A stretch of 64,000 nt of DNA from Actinomycetes bacterium. Its GTDB lineage: Bacteria > Actinomycetota > Acidimicrobiia > Acidimicrobiales > Acidimicrobilacustridaceae. Shown piece by piece: positions 8,630 to 16,772 of the stretch (within the stretch, counting starts at the first letter, position 1; each line of letters begins with the position of its first letter). The translations under genes were made by a program, and so were the position numbers. The stretch lies in NCBI GenBank assembly GCA_029782025.1, contig JAKOVR010000203.1, positions 1 to 64,000 of the forward strand. Direction: 5' to 3'. The notes beneath the pieces were generated by a model that was not told the origin of the DNA, made no database searches, and saw nothing but the letters and a program-made list of their open reading frames with translations.

Positions 8630-9769
8630 TCAGAGCGAGGCGAAGACGGCGTCGATCAGGGCCCGGTTGCGGGGGTTCTGCCACCGGGGCCCGAGCTGGT
8701 TCATCACGTACCCCATCGCCACCCCGGTGTCTGGATGGCAGAAGCCCACGGACCCGCCGGCGCCGAAGTGGCCGAAGCCGCTCTCGGCGGGCCCGAGGGG
8801 GCGCTCGCCCTGGGTGAGCTGGAACCCGAGCCCGAAGCGGGTCACCCGCTCGAGGACCAGGTCGGGGCCGTGCACCTGCTCGGCGGTGGCCGCGGCGAGG
8901 GCGTCCGGGTCGACCACCCGCACGCCGTCGAGCGCGCCGCCGGCGGCCAGGGCGGCGTAGATGCGGGCCACCCCGCGGGCGCTGGCGTGGGTGTTGGTCG
9001 AGGGCAGCTCCGCCGCCCGCCAGGACCGGCTGTTGACCACTCCGGCGCCCGAGACGGTGGGCGGGTTGAAGTAGGTGTTGAATCGCATGAGGTCGACGCC
9101 GGTGACCTCCGGGTCGGGCCGGCCGGGGGGATCGCCGGGCCACAGGAACTCGGCCGTGCGGGCGTCGTGCTCGGGGGCCAGGCCGAGGTGGACGTCGGCC
9201 CCGAGCGGCCCGGCCAGCTCCGTCCGCAGCAGGTCGCCGGGACGCCGCCCGGTGACCCGACGCAGCAGCTCGCCCACGAGCAGGCCATAGGTGTTGACGT
9301 GGTAGCCGTGGGCCGTGCCCGGCTCCCACCACGGGGCCTCGGCCGCCAGTCGGCCGGTCATGGCCGCCCAGTCGTAGAGCTCGGCGGCCGGGACGGGCGC
9401 ACGCAGGGCGGGCAGGCCGGCCTGGTGGGACAGGAGCTGGCGGGCGGTGATCGCCGCCTTGCCGGCGGCCTCGAACTCGGGCCAGGCCCGGCCCACCGGC
9501 GCATCGAGGTCGAGCCGGCCGCGGCCGGCGGCCTGGGCCGCCAGCACGGCGAGGAAGCCCTTGCCCACCGAGAAGGCGTTGACGAGCGTGTCGGGCCCCC
9601 ACGGCCGGGTGGCCGCCGCGTCGGCCCAGCCGCCCCAGAGGTCGACCACCGTCGTGCCGCCCACCACGACGCACACCGCCGCGCCGACCTCGCCCCTGGT
9701 CGCGAAGTTGTCGCGGAAGGCGTCGCCCACGGCGGCGAAGGCGGGGTCGACCGCACCCTCGATGTGCAC
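8630..9769 (-). CDS. beta-lactamase-fold serine hydrolase (esterase EstB/LACTB type)
   Basis: The 379-residue protein has the class-C beta-lactamase/DD-peptidase fold: nucleophile motif SVGK (S67-K70), a Tyr-containing GYHVNTYG in place of YxN, and FGHFGAGGS in place of the KTG strand. No signal peptide is visible, so it is probably a cytoplasmic esterase rather than an antibiotic-resistance enzyme. Homologues act on small esters or acyl chains. The natural substrate is not known. Confidence 0.85.
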   Translation of the reverse strand: MHIEGAVDPAFAAVGDAFRDNFATRGEVGAAVCVVVGGTTVVDLWGGWADAAATRPWGPDTLVNAFSVGKGFLAVLAAQAAGRGRLDLDAPVGRAWPEFEAAGKAAITARQLLSHQAGLPALRAPVPAAELYDWAAMTGRLAAEAPWWEPGTAHGYHVNTYGLLVGELLRRVTGRRPGDLLRTELAGPLGADVHLGLAPEHDARTAEFLWPGDPPGRPDPEVTGVDLMRFNTYFNPPTVSGAGVVNSRSWRAAELPSTNTHASARGVARIYAALAAGGALDGVRVVDPDALAAATAEQVHGPDLVLERVTRFGLGFQLTQGERPLGPAESGFGHFGAGGSVGFCHPDTGVAMGYVMNQLGPRWQNPRNRALIDAVFASL

Positions 9770-9858
9770 GGATGCAGTCTGCCTCCTGCCGTGACCTTCG
9801 GCCCTAGGGTGGGCGATCGGACCGGCCTACGCTCCGCTCCGATCACAGGGGGAACGAC

Positions 9859-11319
9859 ATGACCGAGCACGACCGACCGCTGCGCTTCGCCGTCGTCGGC
9901 GCCGGGATGGCGGGGCTGCTCAGCGCCATCAAGCTGCGCGAGGCCGGCTGCACCGACGTGACGATCTACGAGAAGGCCGATCGCATCGGTGGCACGTGGC
10001 GGGAGAACACCTACCCGGGCCTGAGCTGCGACGTGCCCTCGCACCTCTACAGCTACTCCTTCGAGCTCAACCCCGACTGGAGTCACCAGTTCTCGCCGGG
10101 GGCCGAGATCCAGGCCTACTTCGAGCACGTCGTCGAGAAGTACGACCTGGCCCCGCTCATCCGGTTCTCGGAGGACGTCACATCGCTGGCCTGGGCCGAC
10201 GGCCGGTGGCACCTCGACACCGCCGCCGGACACCACGACGAGGCCGATGTCGTGATCGCCGCCACGGGGGTGCTGCGCGTCCCCCGCTACCCCGACATCG
10301 AGGGGATCGACACCTTCGCCGGCGCCTGCTTCCACAGCGCCCGGTGGGACCACGCCGTCCCCCTGGCCGGCCGGCGGGTGGGGATCATCGGCACCGGCTC
10401 GACGGCGGTGCAGATCGTGTCGGCCATCGTGGGCGAGGTCGGGCACCTCGACCTCTTCCAGCGCACCCCCCAGTGGGTGCTGCAGCAGCCCAACCCGGCC
10501 TACGACGAGCCAACCCGGGCCGACTACCGGGCCCATCCCGAGAAGCTCGAGGCGCTGCACAAAGGGCTGAGCCAGCTCTTCGCCGAGGGGTTCGCCAACG
10601 CCATCGTGGATGCCGACTCGCCCCAGGTCCAGGGCATCCAGGCCGCATGCCTGGCCAACCTCGAGAACAACGTGAAGGACCCGGAGCTGCGGGAGCGGCT
10701 CCGTCCGACCTACCGGGCGGCCTGCAAGCGGCTCATCGTCTCCCCCGACTTCTACGAGGCGATCCAGCAGCCCAACGCCTCGCTCGTCACCGATCCGATC
10801 GTCGCCGTCGAACCCGGGGGCGTGCGCACGGCCGACGGCACCCTCCACGAGCTCGACGTGCTCGTGCTGGCCACGGGCTTCCGTGCCGACGCCTTCATGC
10901 GGCCCATGCAGATCATCGGCCGGGGCGGGGTCACCCTCGAGACGGCCTGGACGCCGCGGCCCGAGGCCTATCTCTCGATCAGCATCCCGGACTTCCCCAA
11001 CCTGTTCATGCTCAACGGCCCGAACGGCCCGGTCGGCAACTTCTCGCTGATCGAGGTGGCCGAGCTGCAGTTCGGCTACATCCTCCAGCTGGTCGACCAG
11101 CTGCGCTCGGGGGCGTGCCGGGAGATCAGCGCCCGGGCCGACGTGCTCGCCGTCTTCGAAGCCGAGCGGGAGGAGGCGGCGAGGCACACCGTCTGGGTCA
11201 CCGGCTGCCAGAGCTGGTACCTCGACGACCGGGGGATCCCGGCGGTGTGGCCCTTCACCTTCGACCGCTTCCGGGCCGAGATGGCGGCCCCGGACCTCGA
11301 CGCCTACGAACGCGCGTGA
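9859..11319 (+). CDS. flavin-containing Baeyer-Villiger-type monooxygenase
   Basis: The 486-residue protein has an N-terminal FAD site VVGAGMAGL (residues 12-20), GGTWREN, the Baeyer-Villiger fingerprint FxGxxxHxxxW[PD] as FAGACFHSARWD (153-164), and a second Rossmann site GTGSTAVQ for NADPH. Such enzymes insert oxygen into ketones or hydroxylate organic substrates in the cytosol. The ATG follows AGGGGGA by 5 nt. It ends 23 nt before the CrtQ-like gene and could be cotranscribed, but nothing ties its substrate to carotenoids. Confidence 0.87.
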   Translation: MTEHDRPLRFAVVGAGMAGLLSAIKLREAGCTDVTIYEKADRIGGTWRENTYPGLSCDVPSHLYSYSFELNPDWSHQFSPGAEIQAYFEHVVEKYDLAPLIRFSEDVTSLAWADGRWHLDTAAGHHDEADVVIAATGVLRVPRYPDIEGIDTFAGACFHSARWDHAVPLAGRRVGIIGTGSTAVQIVSAIVGEVGHLDLFQRTPQWVLQQPNPAYDEPTRADYRAHPEKLEALHKGLSQLFAEGFANAIVDADSPQVQGIQAACLANLENNVKDPELRERLRPTYRAACKRLIVSPDFYEAIQQPNASLVTDPIVAVEPGGVRTADGTLHELDVLVLATGFRADAFMRPMQIIGRGGVTLETAWTPRPEAYLSISIPDFPNLFMLNGPNGPVGNFSLIEVAELQFGYILQLVDQLRSGACREISARADVLAVFEAEREEAARHTVWVTGCQSWYLDDRGIPAVWPFTFDRFRAEMAAPDLDAYERA

Positions 11320-11330
11320 CGTTCCGATGA

Positions 11331-11342
11331 TTTAGTGCTAAA
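11331..11342. promoter_or_regulatory. AT-rich inverted repeat just upstream of crtQ-like start
   Basis: The 12 bases TTTAG-TG-CTAAA form a perfect 5-bp inverted repeat in an otherwise very GC-rich region, ending directly at the GTG of the CrtQ-like gene. It could be a core promoter element of a leaderless transcript, an operator for the CarH-like protein encoded downstream, or chance. Its position between the monooxygenase stop and the carotenoid genes is the main support. Confidence 0.35.
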
Positions 11343-12452
11343 GTGAGGGCCGTGGACGCCTGGATGTTGATCGTCGGATGGTTGGCCGGATGGGTGCTGC
11401 TGTGGCGCCTGCCCGGGCTCCGTCGGCCCCCGGCGCCGACGGAGGCGGATCTCCCGGCCTACGCGGTGGTGATCCCGGCCCGCGACGAGGCCCACAACCT
11501 CGGCCCGCTGCTCGCGCAGCTCCAGCACCAGACCGTGGCGCCGGCCGAGATCGTGGTGGTCGACGACCACTCCAGCGACGGCACCGCCGACGTGGCCGCC
11601 GCCGCCGGGGCCCGCGTGGTGCCCTCGCGGTCGCTGCCCCCGGGCTGGGTGGGCAAGACCTGGGCCTGCCAACAGGGCGCCGACGCCACCGACGCCCCCG
11701 TGTTGGTGTTCCTCGACGCCGACGTGAGGCTGGCGCCCGACGCCATGGCGGCGGTGGTGTCCGAGCAGGCCCGTCGCGGCGGCCTGCTGTCGGTCGCCCC
11801 CTGGCACACGGTGCGGCGACCCTACGAGTGGTTCTCGCTCGTGTTCGGCATCGTGGCGCTGATGGGGGTGGGCGCGGCCACGCCGGGGGCCCGCCGGGTG
11901 CGGGGCGCCTTTGGTCCCTGCATCGTCCTGCGTCGGCGTGATTACGACGCCTTCGGTGGGCACGCCTCGGTGGCGGGACAGGTGGTGGAGGACCTGGCGC
12001 TGGCCGACCAGGCCACGGCCCACGGGCTGACGGTGTCGGTGCTCGGCGGCCGACCGCTCCTCACCTACCGGATGTACCCCCAGGGGATGCGCTCGCTGCT
12101 CGAGGGCTGGACGAAGAACATCGCCACCGGCGCCCGCCGGTCCGACCCGCTGCGGTCGGTCCTCGCCGCCACCTGGATCGCCGGCGGCATCGTGGCCTCG
12201 TGGCAAGGGCTCACCGGCGGGTGGGTCGGCGCCGTCGTGCTGGCGCTGTGGCTCGTCCAGGTGGCGCGCATGAGCCGCCAGATCGGTTCGTTCCCGGTGT
12301 TCGCGCTGCTGGCCTTCCCCCTGCTGCTGGCCTGGTTCCTGTTCGTGTTCGTGCGGTCGGTCATCCTCACCTCCCTCCGCCACGAGGTGCAGTGGCGGGG
12401 ACGCCACATCCCGGTGACGCGGGGAGCCGTGACCGTGGCGGAGCGGTGCTGA
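11343..12452 (+). CDS. crtQ: CrtQ-like glycosyltransferase family 2 (carotenoid glycosylation)
   Basis: The 369-residue protein has one N-terminal membrane helix, a GT-A domain and about three C-terminal helices. Visible motifs are VVIPARDEAHNLGPLL, VVDDHSSDGTADVA, GWVGKTWAC and FLDADV (metal-binding DxD), plus VVEDLALAD. GW[VT]GK.WAC together with the C-terminal helices is typical of the CrtQ group, which glucosylates a carotenoid acid at the membrane. The CrtO-like acyltransferase follows after 1 nt. The start is GTG 11343; a second in-frame GTG at 11352 is possible. Confidence 0.72.
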   Translation: MRAVDAWMLIVGWLAGWVLLWRLPGLRRPPAPTEADLPAYAVVIPARDEAHNLGPLLAQLQHQTVAPAEIVVVDDHSSDGTADVAAAAGARVVPSRSLPPGWVGKTWACQQGADATDAPVLVFLDADVRLAPDAMAAVVSEQARRGGLLSVAPWHTVRRPYEWFSLVFGIVALMGVGAATPGARRVRGAFGPCIVLRRRDYDAFGGHASVAGQVVEDLALADQATAHGLTVSVLGGRPLLTYRMYPQGMRSLLEGWTKNIATGARRSDPLRSVLAATWIAGGIVASWQGLTGGWVGAVVLALWLVQVARMSRQIGSFPVFALLAFPLLLAWFLFVFVRSVILTSLRHEVQWRGRHIPVTRGAVTVAERC

Positions 12453-12453
12453 C

Positions 12454-12936
12454 ATGGCCCTCGACCCCGGCCCCGCCCTCGTGGCCGACATCGTGGCGTG
12501 GACCGTCCTCGGTCTCGGCACCGGCTACCACCACCACCGGCTCCCGCTGGAGCGCCTCGCCGACGACACCTGGCTGACCACCCTCCGGTCGTGGGAGCGG
12601 GGCGGTGCGATCTACCAGGACCGGTTCCGGATCAAGGCCTGGAAGGACCGCCTGCCCGAGGCCGGCGCCTTCTTCCGTGGCGGGCTGTCCAAGCGGGCCC
12701 TGCCCGGCCGGAGCCGGCCCGCCCTCGAGCGGTTCGCGGCCGAGACCCGCCGGGCCGAACGGGTCCACTGGTCGCTGCTGCTCGCCGGCCCGGCCTTCCT
12801 CCTGTGGAACCCGCCCGACCTCGGGGCGGTGATGGTGGCCTACGCAGTGGTCGCCAACGCGCCGTTCATCGCCATCCAGCGCTACAACCGCGGCCGGATC
12901 CAGGCCATCCTGCGCCGCAAGGTGCTGGCCCGGTGA
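12454..12936 (+). CDS. crtO: CrtO-like glycosyl-carotenoid acyltransferase
   Basis: The 160-residue membrane-associated protein matches the small glycosyl-4,4'-diaponeurosporenoate acyltransferase of Staphylococcus. Shared features are an early GYHHHRLP segment, an RIKAWKDRLPE block, the RAERVHW motif, a hydrophobic helix pair, and the near-invariant VANAPFIAIQRYNRGR. CrtO attaches a fatty acid to the sugar of the glycosylated carotenoid. It lies between the CrtQ-like gene and the CarH-like regulator, overlapping the latter by GTGA. No crtM, crtN or crtP is in the window, so the carotenoid acid would come from elsewhere. Confidence 0.75.
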   Translation: MALDPGPALVADIVAWTVLGLGTGYHHHRLPLERLADDTWLTTLRSWERGGAIYQDRFRIKAWKDRLPEAGAFFRGGLSKRALPGRSRPALERFAAETRRAERVHWSLLLAGPAFLLWNPPDLGAVMVAYAVVANAPFIAIQRYNRGRIQAILRRKVLAR

Positions 12937-13748
12937 GCCCGGCCGACCTGTCGTTGCGCGACGCCGCCGACCTCCTCGGTGTGCACTACATGACCGCGTA
13001 CAAGTACGTGCGCACCGGACAGCTCCCGGCCACCAAGGCCGGGGCCGAGTGGCGGGTCCGCACCGCCGACGTCGAAGCGTTGCGCGCCGCCCCGGCCGTC
13101 CCCCGGGGTCGGGGCGGTCGTCGCGTCGACTACGCCGGTCGGCTCACGGCGAGGCTCATGGCCGGCGACGAGGCCGGGGCCTGGGCCGTGATCGAGATGG
13201 CGCTGTCGGCCGGGCTCGAGCCGGTCCAGGTGTACCTGGAGCTCCTCATCCCGGCCATGCAGGCCGTGGGGGAGGGATGGGCCACGGGCACGGTGACGGT
13301 GGCCGAGGAGCACCGGGCGTCGGTCACGGTGCAGCGTCTGATCGGACGCTTCGGCCCCCGCCTCCGGCGTCGCGGACGGGCGCGGGGCACCATCGTGCTC
13401 GGGGCGCCCGCCTCCGACACCCACAGCCTCCCGGTGGCCCTGATGGCCGACCTCGTCCGCAGCCTCGGCTTCGATGTCGTGGATCTGGGGGCCGACGTCC
13501 CGGCGGTGTCCTTCGCCGAGGCCGCGGCCGAGGCCGATCGCTTGGTGGCCGTCGGCATCGGGGCCTCGACCCCGGGAAACGAGGCCCAGGTCCAGGCGGC
13601 CATCGAGGCGGTCCGGGCGGTGGCGACGGTGCCGGTGCTCGTGGGCGGCGGGGCGGTGGCCGGCGAGGAAGCGGCCCTCGGCCTGGGGGCCGACGCGTTC
13701 GTACCCCCGGGGGCGGCCGGGCTGGCCGTCTTCGACGCGCTGACCTGA
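12933..13748 (+). CDS. B12-binding HTH regulator with CarH photoreceptor signature
   Basis: The 271-residue protein has an N-terminal excisionase-type helix-turn-helix (residues about 4-45, DAADLLGVHYMTAYKYVRTG), then a helical cap domain, then a Rossmann cobalamin-binding domain. The cap has W116-x9-E126-H127 (WATGTVTVAEEH), the arrangement that in CarH packs over adenosylcobalamin. The lower axial ligand is H164 in SDTHSLP, where Pro replaces the usual Gly. CarH-type proteins bind DNA in the dark and release it in light, inducing carotenoid genes. Here the DNA-binding part is HTH_17-like rather than MerR. It is cotranscribed with CrtQ/CrtO-like genes. Confidence 0.8.
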   Translation: MSPADLSLRDAADLLGVHYMTAYKYVRTGQLPATKAGAEWRVRTADVEALRAAPAVPRGRGGRRVDYAGRLTARLMAGDEAGAWAVIEMALSAGLEPVQVYLELLIPAMQAVGEGWATGTVTVAEEHRASVTVQRLIGRFGPRLRRRGRARGTIVLGAPASDTHSLPVALMADLVRSLGFDVVDLGADVPAVSFAEAAAEADRLVAVGIGASTPGNEAQVQAAIEAVRAVATVPVLVGGGAVAGEEAALGLGADAFVPPGAAGLAVFDALT

Positions 13749-13760
13749 GCGCGGTCGATC

Positions 13761-15326
13761 TCAGCCGATGCCTCGGCCGTGCTCCTCCCAGTAGGGGGCA
13801 CGAAGGTCCTTCTTCAGCACCTTCATCGCGCCCGACAGGGGGAGGGGCTCGGCCCGGAACTCGACCGACTTGGGGAGCTTGTAGCCGGCGATGGCCAGCC
13901 GGGCGTGCTCGATGATGTCGTCCTCGGTGGCCTCGGCCCCGTCGTGGAGCACCACGATGGCGTGCACGGCCTCGCCCCACACCTCGTGCGGGATGCCGAT
14001 CACGGCGACCTGGGCCACCGCCGGATGGGTGGCGATGGCGTTCTCGACCTCCACCGAGTACACGTTCTCGCCGCCGGTGACGATCATGTCCTTCACCCGG
14101 TCGACGAGGAAGAGGTAGCCCTCGTCGTCGAGGTAGCCGGCGTCGCCCGAGTGGTACCAGCCGCCGCGGAACGCCTCGGCCGTGGCCTCGGGCTTGTTCC
14201 AGTACTCGCGCATGAAGTTGCCGGCCCGGGCGCACACCTCACCGATCGTGCCCTTGGGCAGGATGTTGCCGTCGGGGTCCTGGATGCTGAGCATGACCCC
14301 CGGGGCGGCCCGCCCGGCCGACTTGAGCAGGTCGCCGCCCTTGCGGTGCTCCTCGGGGCCGAGCACGGTGAGGATGGCCGAGGCCTCGGTCATGCCGTAG
14401 CCCTGGTACACCTTCAGGTCGGGGTACAGGTCGAGCAGGCGGGTGAGCAGCGCCGTGGGCATGGGCGACGCGCCGTAGGTGAGGGTCTCGAGGCTGGCCA
14501 GCTTCTCGGGGGCGAAGTCGGGGTGGTTCAGCGTGAGCCCGATCATCGTGGGCACCATCACCGTGAAGTTCACGTGGTGGGTGGCCACGGCATCGAGCAC
14601 CTTGGCCGGGTCGAACAGCGGCACGTAGGTGGACAGGCCGCCGACGGCGGGGACGCCGAGCACGCCGCCCATCGCCGCGGCGTGGAACATCGGGACCTGG
14701 TTGAGGTTGACCATGTGCTCGTCGAGGCCCCACCGCATGGCCACGTGGTAGAGGTTCAGCATCTCGGCCCGGTGCTCGAGCAGCACGCCCTTGGGCAGAC
14801 CCGTGGTGCCCCCGGTGTACATGAGCACCGCGGGGTCGGTCTCCTCCGGCTCGTCGGGCATCACCGGCGTCGCGGCGGCGAGCAGGTCTTCGTACTCGGC
14901 CTCGTGGCGGATGTCGCCCGGCCCGATGAGGATCACGTGCTCGATGCCGGCCTCGTCGCGGATCTGGTCGATGAGCCCGCCGAAGAGGAAGTCGGTGAAC
15001 ACCACCTTGGTGCCCGAGTCCTGGAGGATGTAGGTCAGCTCCTTGGCCGCGAGGCGGAGGTTCAGCGGGTTGATCACCCCGGCGCCGAGGAAGGCGGCGT
15101 GCCAGAGCTCCATGTAGGCCTGGCTGTTGAGCGAGAACACGGCGAAGCGGTCCTGCGGCCCGATGCCGAGGCCGCGCAGGGCGCCGGTGAGGCGCTGGAC
15201 CCGGTCGAGGTGCTCGGCGTAGGTGAAGCGCCGGTCACCGTCGACGAAGCCGACCTTGTCGGGCGTGCGTTCGATCTGGGGGAGGAGCATGCGGGCGTAG
15301 ACGAGTTCCTTCATGGGCTTACTCAT
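13761..15326 (-). CDS. fatty-acid--CoA ligase (ANL superfamily)
   Basis: The 521-residue adenylate-forming enzyme has the P-loop MYTGGTTGLPKG, the YGMTEA adenine-binding motif, YHSGDAGYLD, the hinge DRVKDMIVTGGENVYS, and a C-terminal catalytic Lys in LSGAMKVLKKDLR. It converts a carboxylic acid, ATP and CoA into acyl-CoA. It faces the FAD-dependent oxidoreductase across a 50-bp divergent intergenic gap. Chain-length preference cannot be read from sequence. Confidence 0.88.
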   Translation of the reverse strand: MSKPMKELVYARMLLPQIERTPDKVGFVDGDRRFTYAEHLDRVQRLTGALRGLGIGPQDRFAVFSLNSQAYMELWHAAFLGAGVINPLNLRLAAKELTYILQDSGTKVVFTDFLFGGLIDQIRDEAGIEHVILIGPGDIRHEAEYEDLLAAATPVMPDEPEETDPAVLMYTGGTTGLPKGVLLEHRAEMLNLYHVAMRWGLDEHMVNLNQVPMFHAAAMGGVLGVPAVGGLSTYVPLFDPAKVLDAVATHHVNFTVMVPTMIGLTLNHPDFAPEKLASLETLTYGASPMPTALLTRLLDLYPDLKVYQGYGMTEASAILTVLGPEEHRKGGDLLKSAGRAAPGVMLSIQDPDGNILPKGTIGEVCARAGNFMREYWNKPEATAEAFRGGWYHSGDAGYLDDEGYLFLVDRVKDMIVTGGENVYSVEVENAIATHPAVAQVAVIGIPHEVWGEAVHAIVVLHDGAEATEDDIIEHARLAIAGYKLPKSVEFRAEPLPLSGAMKVLKKDLRAPYWEEHGRGIG

Positions 15327-15376
15327 CGGCGGCGCCGCCGGGCACTGAAGGGCCCGGCCTGGGCAATACTCGGCGG

Positions 15377-16738
15377 ATGCGGACCCTGACCGTCGCTGCC
15401 CGGGAGGCCGAGGTGATCCTCGACGTCGACGTCGTGGTGTGCGGGGCCGGTCCGGCCGGCCTCGGGGCGGCGCTGGCCGCGGCCCGCGCTGGCGCCCGGG
15501 TGGCGCTGCTCGAGCGCTACGGGTTCCTGGGCGGCAACTTCACGGTGGCGTCGGTGGGGACCATGTGCGGCCTCTACGTGCGCACCGCGCCGGGCGCCTT
15601 CGACCTCGTCACCGGTGGCCTGGCCCGGCGCTTCGCCGATGCGCTGGCCGATCGGGGGGCCGCGCTCGGGCCCTACCCGTTCAAGGACACGGCGGTGCTG
15701 CTCTACGTGCCGTGGGCGGCCAAGCGGCTGGCCGACCACCTGGTGACCGAGGCCGACGGACGCGACCGCATCGCCCTGCTGCTGCACGCACTGGTCAGCG
15801 ACGTCGTGGTCGATCCCGACAGCGGGGCCGTCACCGGGGTGATCGTGGCCTCGAAGCAGGGGCCCAAGGCGGTGTGCGCCAAGGTGGTGATCGACGCCAC
15901 CGGCGACGCCGACGTGGCGGTCGCCGCCGGGGTGGCCACGGTGACCGGTGGGCCCGGGTCGCGCCAGTTCGGCTCGATGCAGTTCGTGCTCCAGCACGTC
16001 GACGTCGACGCCGCCATGGCTGCGGGCCTCGCCCGCCTCGGCGAGGAGATCGCCGCGCACGGGGCCCACCTCTCGCGCGACGGGGGCGCCGTGATCCCCA
16101 CCTTCCGACCCGGCGAGGTGATCGGGGCGATGGTGCGGCTCGCCCGCGACGGGGCGCCGCTCGACGCCACCGACCTGTTCGACCTCACCTGGGGCGAGCT
16201 CGAGGGCCGCCGCCGGGCCGAGGAGGCCACCGCCTTCCTCCGGGAGCACGTGCCCGGCTTCGCCGACGCCTTCCTGGCCGACACCGCCACGCAGCAGGGT
16301 GTGCGCGAGACCCGGCACATCGCCGGCCGGGTCACCCTGGCCGGGGCCGACGTGGTCGCGGCACGGCGGTGGCCCGATGCCGTGGCGGCGGCGGCGTGGC
16401 CGCAGGAGTACCACGTGCGCGGCCGGTCGACCGAGTACGAGTTCCTGCCCGACGGGGCCAGCTACCAGATCCCCTACGGCGCCCTCGTGCCGGCCGCGGG
16501 CGGCCCGCCGAACCTGCTCGTGGCCGGGCGCTGCATCTCGGCCGACCACGACGCCCTGGCGTCGTGCCGGGTGATGGCGCCGTGCATGGCGATGGGGGAG
16601 GCGGCCGGGGAGGCGGCGGCGCTGGCCGTGCGGGCGGCCGCCGGGCGGGGGGACGAGCCGGCCGATGTCGCCGCCGTCGATGTCGCCGAGCTGCGGGCGA
16701 GGCTCACCGACGCGGGCGCGATCGGCCTCCAGCCCTGA
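15377..16738 (+). CDS. FAD-dependent oxidoreductase
   Basis: The 453-residue protein has the dinucleotide-binding CGAGPAGLGAALAAARAG with LLERYGFLGGNFT, a conserved DATGDADVA segment and a C-terminal LLVAGRCISADHDALASCRVM motif. These are typical of the FAD_oxidored family, which includes fumarate-reductase-like and hydroxylating enzymes of unknown substrate. The first ATG is used. It is divergent from the acyl-CoA ligase. Confidence 0.8.
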   Translation: MRTLTVAAREAEVILDVDVVVCGAGPAGLGAALAAARAGARVALLERYGFLGGNFTVASVGTMCGLYVRTAPGAFDLVTGGLARRFADALADRGAALGPYPFKDTAVLLYVPWAAKRLADHLVTEADGRDRIALLLHALVSDVVVDPDSGAVTGVIVASKQGPKAVCAKVVIDATGDADVAVAAGVATVTGGPGSRQFGSMQFVLQHVDVDAAMAAGLARLGEEIAAHGAHLSRDGGAVIPTFRPGEVIGAMVRLARDGAPLDATDLFDLTWGELEGRRRAEEATAFLREHVPGFADAFLADTATQQGVRETRHIAGRVTLAGADVVAARRWPDAVAAAAWPQEYHVRGRSTEYEFLPDGASYQIPYGALVPAAGGPPNLLVAGRCISADHDALASCRVMAPCMAMGEAAGEAAALAVRAAAGRGDEPADVAAVDVAELRARLTDAGAIGLQP

Positions 16739-16772
16739 GGGCCGGTGACCAGGCCGATGAGCAGGTCGGCGG

